5,240 nucleotides of DNA, from positions 1 through 5,240 of the forward strand of contig SLFF01000226.1 of NCBI GenBank assembly GCA_007124395.1. The letters are read 5' to 3'. This document shows, piece by piece, positions 1 through 5,240 of this stretch. The number at the start of each line of letters is the position of its first letter. Position 1 is the first letter of the stretch. Source of the stretch: Thermomicrobiaceae bacterium. Its GTDB lineage: Bacteria > Chloroflexota > Chloroflexia > Thermomicrobiales > Thermomicrobiaceae. The translations under genes and the position numbers were made by a program. A model generated the notes under the pieces. The model was not told the origin of the DNA, did no database searches, and saw only the letters and a list, made by a program, of their open reading frames with translations.

Positions 1-273
1 CACCTCCCCTGGCTCCTGCTCCATCACTTCGAGGAACGGAACCAGCATCCGCCGGTAGACCTCGGCAATTGCAGCTCGCTTTTCCGGGTCAGTAACGATA
101 AGCCAGCGCCAGTTCTGCAGGTTGAATCCGGTCGGCGCTTGCAACGCGATCTCCAGGCACTCCTGAATGATCTGGAGCGGGACATCCCGCTCCAGATCGA
201 GGCGCTGACGCACGGCGCGTGTTGTTGTCAGAACGTGATCGACACTTGCTCGATCGATTTCATCAACGCGCAA
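1..273 (-). CDS. Nitroreductase family protein, N-terminal part (cut by window edge)
   Basis: This is the first 91 codons of an FMN-dependent nitroreductase-fold oxidoreductase; the rest lies outside the window. Members are usually around 200-220 residues and use NAD(P)H to reduce nitro groups, quinones or other electrophiles in the cytoplasm. Visible family marks are the basic TTRAVRQRLD segment (residues 17-26), which fits the N-terminal FMN-phosphate-contacting arginine region, then a helix, then APTGFNLQNWRW (46-57), matching the APSGxNxQPWxF signature, followed by a beta strand LIVTDPEKR (58-66). I chose the TTG at 273 because GGGAGGAG lies 4-5 bases upstream. An in-frame GTG at 297 overlaps the methyltransferase stop as GTGA and would add eight residues, but its own ribosome site is weak. 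It follows the methyltransferase by 20 bases on the same strand, so the two are probably cotranscribed. Family assignment is firm; the substrate is unknown. Confidence 0.87.
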   Translation of the reverse strand, partial: MRVDEIDRASVDHVLTTTRAVRQRLDLERDVPLQIIQECLEIALQAPTGFNLQNWRWLIVTDPEKRAAIAEVYRRMLVPFLEVMEQEPGEV

Positions 274-278
274 TTCGT

Positions 279-286
279 CTCCTCCC
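279..286 (-). promoter_or_regulatory. Ribosome binding site deciding the TTG start of the nitroreductase
   Basis: On the minus strand this reads GGGAGGAG, a near-perfect Shine-Dalgarno sequence that ends five bases before the TTG at 273. It sits in the short gap after the methyltransferase stop codon, and it is the main reason to prefer TTG over the upstream in-frame GTG codons at 288 and 297. Confidence 0.7.
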
Positions 287-293
287 ACTGACG

Positions 294-1106
294 TCACCGG
301 ACAGTTCCAACGACTACAAGATGGTTGCCGGGCACTATCACTGACCCATCCAGGCGGCGACCCCGGGTATCGAAGACCGCGATCAGCTCTTTTCTGAGCT
401 CCTGCCGGTCTGCCTCATCCAGCCGGCTGGAAGCCGCTATCGCGGGCCCGAAGTTCGCCAGCATGAGGTCGATGTAGTACTCGGAAGACCGAACCGGAAA
501 GGCAAGTGCCCGCTCGTTGAACTCCAGATCAACCGCATCACCGAGCAGTTCCCGGGCACCGTCGATGGTTCCCCACTTCATCGGGGACGGAGCGTCAGCT
601 GGTGGTGGGACGTACGTCGCAATCGTCTTGTTGAACTGGGCGATGTCTCCATCCGGGGTCCAGGCCGTGAAGCCGATCCGGCCACCCCGGCTACAGACAC
701 GAACCATCTCACTGGCCGCTCTCTGCTGGTCCGGGGCGAAGATCACGCCGCACGTTGACAGCACGACGTCAAAGGAATCCTCCGGAAACGGGAGATCTTC
801 CGCATCAGCCTCCTCCAGAGTGACATCGAGCTGCTCTGCATTGGCCCGATTCCTCGCAATGTCCAGCAGATCAGGCGAGTAATCGATCCCGGTCACATGG
901 GGGAATCCACGCCGCTTCGCGGCCAGCGCGGTATTGCCAGTTCCCGTTGCAACATCCAGCACGCGATGATGCGGCAACACCGGAATGACATCGCAAAGAT
1001 GCTCACTCATCGCCACAAGGTTCATGTGATTGATTACCCGCTGATAGTCTCCAGTCGGCCACACCTGTTGCTGAGCCTGCTTGATCGTCTGAAGATCTAC
1101 TGTCAT
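294..1106 (-). CDS. Class I SAM-dependent methyltransferase (UbiE/Methyltransf_11 type)
   Basis: This 270-residue protein has a Rossmann-fold methyltransferase domain that transfers a methyl group from S-adenosylmethionine to an unknown, probably small-molecule, acceptor. Motif I is VLDVATGTGNTAL (residues 49-61). The acidic residue after strand 2, expected to bind the SAM ribose, is D75 in GIDYSPDLL. Motif II/III is ADAEDLPFPEDSFDVV (100-115), and the post-motif strand is GGRIGFTAWTP (141-151). The C-terminal 100 residues vary between families and probably shape the acceptor pocket. An in-frame ATG at 1169 would add 21 residues without similarity to a methyltransferase N-terminus. I prefer the ATG at 1106 because AAGGAG precedes it by nine bases. 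It is first in a probable two-gene unit with the nitroreductase and is divergent from the STAND regulator. Family certain; C-methyl, O-methyl or N-methyl specificity cannot be told. Confidence 0.92.
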   Translation of the reverse strand: MTVDLQTIKQAQQQVWPTGDYQRVINHMNLVAMSEHLCDVIPVLPHHRVLDVATGTGNTALAAKRRGFPHVTGIDYSPDLLDIARNRANAEQLDVTLEEADAEDLPFPEDSFDVVLSTCGVIFAPDQQRAASEMVRVCSRGGRIGFTAWTPDGDIAQFNKTIATYVPPPADAPSPMKWGTIDGARELLGDAVDLEFNERALAFPVRSSEYYIDLMLANFGPAIAASSRLDEADRQELRKELIAVFDTRGRRLDGSVIVPGNHLVVVGTVR

Positions 1107-1115
1107 GGTCCAGGA

Positions 1116-1121
1116 CTCCTT
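1116..1121 (-). promoter_or_regulatory. Ribosome binding site of the methyltransferase
   Basis: AAGGAG on the minus strand, nine bases before the ATG at 1106. It decides the start, because the longer in-frame option from 1169 would place this site inside the coding region. Confidence 0.65.
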
Positions 1122-1167
1122 TCTTGAATTCGGAACCTGCGATAGTGCCTCAAACCTAGTAGCTCGC

Positions 1168-1218
1168 ATTGCCAGATTGAAGGCAGAACTGGCAGTTACG
1201 CTGGCAGTTTTCCGGGAA
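1168..1218. promoter_or_regulatory. Operator-like cluster of CTGGCAG palindromes in the divergent spacer
   Basis: The divergent spacer between methyltransferase and regulator contains a direct repeat CTGGCAGTT at 1189-1197 and 1201-1209, with a 12-base period. The first copy is the core of an odd-centred palindrome AACTG-G-CAGTT (1187-1197); the second has the shorter palindrome CTG-G-CAG (1201-1207). An inverted partner TGCCAG lies at 1170-1175 and pairs with CTGGCA at 1189-1194 across 13 bases. A further odd palindrome, TTCCGGGAA, is at 1210-1218. The block ends about 25 bases before a -10-like TAAAAT. This placement suits binding by a regulator, most simply the adjacent STAND protein, acting on one or both divergent promoters. 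The repeats are seen directly; the function and the binding protein are inferred. Confidence 0.45.
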
Positions 1219-1242
1219 CCGCCACTCAGGTCTACGCTCTGT

Positions 1243-1248
1243 TAAAAT
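1243..1248 (+). promoter_or_regulatory. Probable -10 box for the STAND regulator gene
   Basis: TAAAAT matches the sigma-70 -10 consensus at five of six positions and stands out in an otherwise GC-rich spacer. At 16-18 bases upstream there is no recognisable -35 (sequences there are CGCCAC-like), as expected for an activator-dependent promoter or a weak promoter. Transcription would begin near 1255, leaving a short leader of about 37 bases before the ATG at 1292. No similarly good promoter could be picked on the minus strand for the methyltransferase. Confidence 0.4.
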
Positions 1249-1291
1249 CGGGGACACTCTTTACGCTGTGCGAAAGTTCAGCGAGGAAATG

Positions 1292-3604
1292 ATGATCTCC
1301 CGATCGCCGTTTGGTGACGAACTGCGTCGAAAACGACGAGAGACTGGCCTGACCCAGGAGCAGCTCGCTGAGCGATCTGGCGTCAGCATCCGGGCGATAA
1401 CGGACATCGAGCGGGGGGTCGTCGAACGGCCGCACGTCGACACCGTGCAGCTCCTTGCAGACGCGCTCGAACTCGAGCCGGATGAAGCCCGGGAGTGGCT
1501 GAATCTGCGTCAGGCTGCAACGTCGCTGCCTCAGCCATACGCAGGCGATGTTTCAACACTGCCAGACATTCCGAACCACCTGATCGGTCGGGATGAATCG
1601 GTCAATGAACTGATCGGATTGCTCCGGGACCCGAGCATCAAACTGGTGAACTTGACCGGACCCGGCGGAGTCGGGAAGACACGGGTTGCCGTTGAAGCTG
1701 CCCGCCGAATCGCATCTGAATTCCAGGACGGCGCCCGATTCGTCGACCTGGCGCCACTTCAACACCCGGAATCGGTCCTGCCCGCGATTGCCGAGGAATT
1801 TCAGGTCCGAGGGACGAACCGAACCACACTGATCGACAGAGTCTCGAATCACCTGCGACGTCGATCAGTTCTGCTCATTCTCGACAACTTCGAACATCTC
1901 CTGTCAGCTGCGCCGGAGATCGCCGGGCTGGTCAATCGAGACATCAGCGCGAAGGTCCTCGTCACCAGCAGGGCAAGGCTTCAGCTTCAGGCGGAGCATG
2001 AGTTCCCGATTGGCACACTTGCAGTTCCGGATCCGTCCGAAGTCGACAATCTAGCCAACTATCCCGTCGTCAGAATCTTCGAGGAGCGTGCCCGTCAGGC
2101 TGACCCGGCGTTCGAACTCACTCCAGCTAACCGCAGCGATGTGCTCGAGATATGCCGGCTGGTTGACGGTCTCCCGCTTGCCGTTGAGCTTGCCGCCGCA
2201 CGAGTCAGGATTATGTCGCCAGGCGAGATAATCCCCCGATTACAAGAGCGGCAGCACCTGTTGTCGGGTGGATTTCAGGATGTCCCGAACCGACACCGGA
2301 CGATGCGCGACGCTATCTCCTGGAGTTACCACCTGCTTGATTCCGAAGAACAGCGAATGCTACGTCAACTCTCGGTTTCTGTCGGAGGCTGGACGCTCGA
2401 CGCCACGCTCGCGGTGTGCCAGACGAACATCGATGTGATCGACGGTCTCACCACGCTCCGGGACAGCAATCTGATCGAGCGCATAGACAGTGCTGGGGAG
2501 GAATCCCGGTTCCGGATGCTGGAGACGATTCGCCAGTTCGCACTCGAGGAGCTTCGCGAATCCGGTGAGTACGACCAGGTCCGGTCGTCCCAGGCCCGAT
2601 ACTGTCAGAAACATACTAAGGGTCTGGTCCCGCAACTCCTGGGGCCGGATCCGGGCGAGGCTATGAATGCGATCGAACGGGAGATGCCCAACATTCGCCT
2701 CGCCCTCGACTGGGCGAGCGAGCATGATCCCGAACTCGGACTCGATCTTTGCGGGTCAGTCTCCTGGTACTGGCTGCGCCTTCGCGGCGATATCTCCGAA
2801 GCTCGCACCTTGATCAGTCGCTCGCTGGAATCAACGTCTGTCCGCTCTCCGTCGCGAATGCGAGCACTTTCCGGGCTCGCCTGGACCGCACACATGCACC
2901 ACGATTCCGACGTCGCTGCCCACGATGCACAGGACGCGTTGCAATTTGCCCGCGAATCAGGAGACGACTGGTATACCGCGTGGCTGCTCCACCTGCTCGG
3001 CCGTATCGCCTATTTTGAGAAGGATCCGGACGAGGCAACCCGGTACGCCAATGAGAGCCTTCAGATAGCCAGGCGAATCGACGATACGTGGCTGATCGCC
3101 TGGTGCTTTCAATTGCTGGGAATTGCTCGATTCATCGCTGGAGAACCGGAATCAGCCCGTCCCCATCTCGAAACCAGCTACGAGGCATGGGCATCGATCG
3201 ATGATGAGTTCGGGATGGCCGCACTGAGCGCCCTCCTGGGCGTGGTTACCCGCATGGAAGGCAAGTATGAACCGGCCCTCGAGCTCTTCCGGTCGAGCCT
3301 CGCCAGATATCAGAGGCTAGGAGCTATCTGGTTCGCCGCAAACTTCATCGCCGAGATCGTGGCGCTGGCGGCGTATCTGGGCGAGACAAAACGGGCGGCA
3401 CGGCTATCCGGATTCGTCGAGGAAGGCTGGAGTCAAACCGGCGCAGGTCCAGCACCCTTTACCGCCACGAGTTACCAGGATGCCCGGCAATTGCTGCATG
3501 ACTCCGAAGCACTCGACGAAATCGCCAGCGCCCGTCGTCACGGACAGGCAATGACTCTCGATGAAGCAATTTCCGAGGCACTCCTGGTCGGAACCGAAAC
3601 CTGA
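1292..3604 (+). CDS. STAND-type regulator: XRE HTH, NB-ARC ATPase and TPR repeats
   Basis: A 770-residue one-polypeptide signal-transducing regulator. Domains in order: an XRE-type helix-turn-helix (about residues 7-60, with RRETGLTQEQLAERSGVS then ITDIERG), a short linker, and an NB-ARC-like P-loop ATPase opened by LIGRDE. The ATPase has Walker A GPGGVGKT (123-130), Walker B VLLILDN (193-199), a sensor strand LVTSR (223-227) and a GLPLA motif (293-297). A winged-helix region follows around 335-420 (SWSYHLLDSEEQ), then alpha-helical TPR-like repeats from about 527 to 682 and a short C-terminal helical tail. STAND proteins usually hold ADP when inactive and switch to an ATP-bound oligomer when the repeat region senses a ligand. 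Here the DNA-binding output is N-terminal, and no C-terminal LuxR-type HTH is present. The ATG at 1292 has GAGG five bases upstream; a GTG at 1268 (adding eight residues) and an ATG at 1289 are alternatives. It is divergent from the methyltransferase unit, its likely target together with itself. The inducer is unknown. Confidence 0.9.
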   Translation: MISRSPFGDELRRKRRETGLTQEQLAERSGVSIRAITDIERGVVERPHVDTVQLLADALELEPDEAREWLNLRQAATSLPQPYAGDVSTLPDIPNHLIGRDESVNELIGLLRDPSIKLVNLTGPGGVGKTRVAVEAARRIASEFQDGARFVDLAPLQHPESVLPAIAEEFQVRGTNRTTLIDRVSNHLRRRSVLLILDNFEHLLSAAPEIAGLVNRDISAKVLVTSRARLQLQAEHEFPIGTLAVPDPSEVDNLANYPVVRIFEERARQADPAFELTPANRSDVLEICRLVDGLPLAVELAAARVRIMSPGEIIPRLQERQHLLSGGFQDVPNRHRTMRDAISWSYHLLDSEEQRMLRQLSVSVGGWTLDATLAVCQTNIDVIDGLTTLRDSNLIERIDSAGEESRFRMLETIRQFALEELRESGEYDQVRSSQARYCQKHTKGLVPQLLGPDPGEAMNAIEREMPNIRLALDWASEHDPELGLDLCGSVSWYWLRLRGDISEARTLISRSLESTSVRSPSRMRALSGLAWTAHMHHDSDVAAHDAQDALQFARESGDDWYTAWLLHLLGRIAYFEKDPDEATRYANESLQIARRIDDTWLIAWCFQLLGIARFIAGEPESARPHLETSYEAWASIDDEFGMAALSALLGVVTRMEGKYEPALELFRSSLARYQRLGAIWFAANFIAEIVALAAYLGETKRAARLSGFVEEGWSQTGAGPAPFTATSYQDARQLLHDSEALDEIASARRHGQAMTLDEAISEALLVGTET

Positions 3605-3628
3605 ACTGAATTGACGATCACATGATGC

Positions 3629-3640
3629 CGATCTAGATCG
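3629..3640. repeat. 12-base perfect palindrome at the convergent gene junction
   Basis: CGATCTAGATCG is self-complementary and spans the TAG stop codon of the GH4 gene, just after the 28-base gap between the two convergent genes. It has no loop and no U-tract on either side, so it does not look like a standard Rho-independent terminator. It may be chance, because GATC-rich words are common here. Confidence 0.3.
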
Positions 3641-4970
3641 CCAACCACTCCCGTTCGGCCTCGATCATCTCATCAACCATCTGGCGGATCTGCTCCAGTG
3701 TCATCATCGCGCTCGTCAGCGGATCGAGTGCAATCGCGTGGTAGATGTGTTCCCGATCGCCGGTGAGCGCGGCCTGAACGGCCAGATCCTGCACATTGAC
3801 GCTGGTTCGGTTGACCGCAGCACATTGCGGGGGAAGCGGCCCGGGAGCGGTCGGCTGGATGCCGTTGCGATCGACCAGGCAGGCAACCTCGACCGTGCAC
3901 CGATCAGGCAAGTTCGGGATGAGTCCAGTGTTCGGCACGTTGCCGTAGATGACTCGTGGCTGGTCCGTAACCATGCTGTGCATGATAAAGGCGCCGTACT
4001 CGCTGGAAGGCTTCAGTTCCTCCTTGAACTGGGCTAGCAGCTCCCGGGTTCGGCCGGCAATGTCTCGCTCGCTGTGCGGGCGGGGCCAGCGCTCCGGGAT
4101 GTACTCATGCACCAGATCCGGATTCTTTCGGAAATACGGCATGTACTCCGAAGCGTGATGGCTGGATTCGGTATGGAAGTAGCCGAACGCTTCCATGATC
4201 GAGGTCCGGACCCGCTCCTGCGCGCCCTCGTAGGTAGTGGATCCCTGCTGCACGCTGTGATCTCCGGAGTCCGGTGCCAGGTTCCTCACCCGGTGCGCCT
4301 GTCCAAATCGTTCGCCCATGACCTGACGGATTCGTGGGTAGAGATCTTCGCTACCACGCTGGAAATCGAGAAACCACGCCTGGTGATTGATTCCGGCTAC
4401 CGTGAAGTGAATATCCTCGTAGGGGACATCGATCTGTTCAGCCAGCATGTGCGATGTGTTCTGCACGCTGTGGCAGAGACCAACCGGCGTAACACCCAGC
4501 TCACTCATGAACCAGCAGTTCATCGCCATCGGGTTAGCGTAGTTAATCACCTGAGCAGCGGGGCAGACATCCAGGATGTCCTCAACGATCGACTCATAGA
4601 CCGGTGCAGCGCGCATGAAGCTGAATACGCCTCCAGGCCCGATCGTGTCGCCTACGGTCTGGTCGATCCCGTATTTGAGCGGGATCTCTTTGTCGAGACG
4701 ACGTGTCTCGTCATCCCCGATATAGAAGGTGATGATCACGAAGTCAGCACCATCCAGGGCGGCGCGGCGATCGTCCGTTGCTTCGATTCGCGTGGCGAAC
4801 CCGTAGTGATCCACCAGTTCCCGAGCCGCGGCCGCGGTGCGCTCCGCCCGATCCAGGTGAATATCCATCAGGCTGATCGTGCAGTCACGCAGCTCCGGGA
4901 AGCTCAGCACGTCGCCAGTCAGTCGCAGCGGAAACACATAGCCGCCAGCACCGATAATCGCAATCTTCAT
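3633..4970 (-). CDS. melA: Glycoside hydrolase family 4, MelA-like alpha-galactosidase
   Basis: A complete 445-residue GH4 enzyme, close to the roughly 450 residues of E. coli MelA. GH4 enzymes cleave glycosides by an oxidation-elimination-addition-reduction cycle that needs bound NAD and a divalent metal, usually Mn, in the cytoplasm. The N-terminal Rossmann motif is IIGAGGYVF (5-13), with D36 in MDIH at the end of strand 2. Further marks are DTIGPGG (108-114), NPMAMN (146-151), the metal-ligand cysteine C166 in CHSV (166-169), the metal-ligand histidine H196 in GINH (193-196), TESSHH (267-272), IYGNV (341-345) and EVACLVD (361-367). CHSV is typical of the alpha-galactosidase subgroup, and the C-terminal half reads closely like MelA as I remember it, so alpha-galactosides such as melibiose are the best guess. 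An alpha-glucosidase is possible. GAGGAG lies seven bases before the ATG. No transporter is adjacent; a MerR-type regulator is divergent. Confidence 0.92.
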   Translation of the reverse strand: MKIAIIGAGGYVFPLRLTGDVLSFPELRDCTISLMDIHLDRAERTAAAARELVDHYGFATRIEATDDRRAALDGADFVIITFYIGDDETRRLDKEIPLKYGIDQTVGDTIGPGGVFSFMRAAPVYESIVEDILDVCPAAQVINYANPMAMNCWFMSELGVTPVGLCHSVQNTSHMLAEQIDVPYEDIHFTVAGINHQAWFLDFQRGSEDLYPRIRQVMGERFGQAHRVRNLAPDSGDHSVQQGSTTYEGAQERVRTSIMEAFGYFHTESSHHASEYMPYFRKNPDLVHEYIPERWPRPHSERDIAGRTRELLAQFKEELKPSSEYGAFIMHSMVTDQPRVIYGNVPNTGLIPNLPDRCTVEVACLVDRNGIQPTAPGPLPPQCAAVNRTSVNVQDLAVQAALTGDREHIYHAIALDPLTSAMMTLEQIRQMVDEMIEAEREWLAI

Positions 4971-4977
4971 CGTGAGA

Positions 4978-4983
4978 CTCCTC
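4978..4983 (-). promoter_or_regulatory. Ribosome binding site of the GH4 gene
   Basis: GAGGAG on the minus strand, seven bases before the ATG at 4970. It supports that start codon, which also places the NAD-binding strand at residue 2 as usual for GH4 enzymes. Confidence 0.65.
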
Positions 4984-5001
4984 GATTCACGTTCGATTCA
5001 T
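4982..5001 (-). repeat. Short direct repeat and four-codon upstream ORF in the GH4 leader
   Basis: Read on the minus strand, TGAATCGA occurs twice (5000-4993 and 4989-4982) with an 11-base period, and the second copy runs into the Shine-Dalgarno site. The first copy is preceded by A, which creates an ATG at 5001 that opens a four-codon reading frame (M-N-R-T) closed by the TGA at 4989-4987, just before the ribosome site. The repeat is plain to see. A regulatory role is speculative and no good ribosome site precedes the tiny frame. Confidence 0.25.
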
Positions 5002-5065
5002 GTGTTCACTCGACAGGAGATCTGAGTCCAGTATCGCAGAGCAGCGCGCCCACTGGTGAAGAATC

Positions 5066-5084
5066 GGTCAACAGACCCTTGACC
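5066..5084. promoter_or_regulatory. Inverted repeat GGTCAA-N7-TTGACC, possible operator with -35-like arms
   Basis: GGTCAA (5066-5071) and TTGACC (5079-5084) form perfect six-base arms around a seven-base centre in the GH4/MerR divergent spacer. Each strand therefore presents a TTGACC hexamer, a five-of-six match to the -35 consensus, pointing towards one of the two divergent genes. No convincing -10 box follows at 16-19 bases on either strand. It may be an operator, a pair of -35 elements, or both; function is inferred. Confidence 0.4.
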
Positions 5085-5085
5085 C

Positions 5086-5098
5086 TGACGTTACGTCA
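5086..5098 (+). promoter_or_regulatory. MerR/TipA-like operator dyad TGACGTTACGTCA
   Basis: TGACGT-T-ACGTCA is a perfect odd-centred dyad beginning one base after the -35-like TTGACC (5079-5084). Known operators of the TipA/Mta branch of MerR regulators contain a core of the form ACGTnACGT inside a dyad located between the -35 and -10 boxes, and the arrangement TTGACC-C-TGACGTTACGTCA fits this. The expected -10 about 19-20 bases after TTGACC is poor (CGGGCT-like); the closest AT-containing word is TATGTC at 5109-5114. The site lies about 50 bases before the MerR start codon, so autoregulation is the simplest inference. Confidence 0.55.
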
Positions 5099-5149
5099 TA
5101 CCGCGGGCTATGTCTGATGGGTCGAGAGTTCGAGTTGTGGGGGGCGATC

Positions 5150-5240
5150 ATGGCAGGACGATACACAGTCAAAGCGGTAGCAGAGCTGGCCGGAATCAGT
5201 GTGCGCAGACTGCACCACTATGACCAAATCTGTCTCAGAA
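5150..5240 (+). CDS. MerR-family transcriptional regulator, N-terminal part (cut by window edge)
   Basis: Only the first 30 codons are in the window. They encode the MerR winged-helix start: YTVKAVAELAGISVRRLHHYD (residues 5-25), where the AELAGISVR helix-turn-helix and the LHHYD run are diagnostic. LHHYD, rather than LRYYE, is common in the multidrug- or thiopeptide-sensing TipA/Mta/BmrR-like branch. MerR proteins bind dyads between over-spaced promoter elements and untwist the DNA on effector binding; the effector domain is outside the window. The ATG is preceded by a G-run (GGGGGG, 5139-5144) five bases upstream, a usable but untypical ribosome site. An in-frame TTG at 5135 is a weaker option. 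It is divergent from the GH4 gene and has a MerR-like dyad upstream. Whether it controls GH4 is unknown. Confidence 0.85.
   Translation, partial: MAGRYTVKAVAELAGISVRRLHHYDQICLR

Noticed and set aside
517..1127. Plus-strand open frames opposite the methyltransferase
   Set aside because: They are antisense to a well-supported methyltransferase; their products are low in complexity, rich in S, R and A, and match no family I know.
1107..1169. Longer methyltransferase starting at the ATG at 1169
   Set aside because: The extra 21 residues do not resemble methyltransferase N-termini, the good AAGGAG site lies inside them, and the upstream ATG overlaps the operator-like repeats without its own ribosome site.
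2360..3038. Minus-strand and alternate-frame open frames inside the STAND regulator
   Set aside because: They overlap the continuous reading frame of the regulator, which has ordered domains and intact motifs, and none shows a recognisable domain.
3605..3640. Rho-independent terminator between the convergent genes
   Set aside because: Apart from the loop-less CGATCTAGATCG palindrome there is no GC-rich stem-loop followed by a T-run on either strand.
4074..5117. A 347-codon open frame on the plus strand opposite the GH4 gene
   Set aside because: It lies almost entirely antisense to a GH4 gene with clear family motifs, shows no recognisable domain, and runs on into the intergenic spacer. It is a shadow caused by GC-rich codon use.
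1..5240. Mobile element, toxin-antitoxin, phage-defence or CRISPR content
   Set aside because: The NB-ARC-type ATPase briefly suggested a defence STAND (Avs-like) protein, but its N-terminal XRE domain, the TPR tail and the metabolic neighbours fit a transcriptional regulator; no effector nuclease, transposase, integrase or repeat array is present.

Overview
The window is a moderately GC-rich bacterial chromosome segment with compact, mostly short-spaced genes, some non-ATG start options and clear Shine-Dalgarno sites. The style of the large regulator (N-terminal XRE helix-turn-helix, NB-ARC-type ATPase, TPR tail) and of the methyltransferase is one I associate with Chloroflexota (Thermomicrobia-like) or high-GC Gram-positives. 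This is inference from protein style; nothing in the window fixes the taxon. I see no rRNA, tRNA, CRISPR array, insertion sequence or clear Rho-independent terminator.

Left part (1-1106, minus strand): a two-gene unit reads leftwards. A class I SAM-dependent methyltransferase (294-1106) is followed after about 20 bases by the N-terminal third of an FMN nitroreductase-family protein (273 to the window edge). Divergent to them, across a spacer of about 185 bases, lies a 770-residue STAND-type transcriptional regulator (1292-3604, plus strand). The spacer holds repeated CTGGCAG palindromes upstream of a TAAAAT -10-like box that has no recognisable -35, so it looks like an activator- or repressor-controlled divergent promoter. 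The simplest reading is a regulator controlling itself and the methyltransferase/nitroreductase pair. The substrate of that pair cannot be read from the sequence.

Right part (3633-5240): a complete glycoside hydrolase family 4 enzyme of the MelA (alpha-galactosidase) subgroup is on the minus strand, convergent with the STAND regulator across 28 bases. Divergent from it, across 179 bases, is the start of a MerR-family regulator (5150 to the window edge). That spacer carries two adjacent dyads: GGTCAA-N7-TTGACC and TGACGTTACGTCA. The second resembles operators of the TipA/Mta branch of MerR proteins and probably serves the adjacent MerR gene.

Most of the window is ordinary metabolic and regulatory content. 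The most noteworthy items are the STAND regulator/methyltransferase/nitroreductase cassette with its repeated operator-like sites and the double-dyad GH4/MerR spacer. I did not find convincing evidence of a wholly new system.
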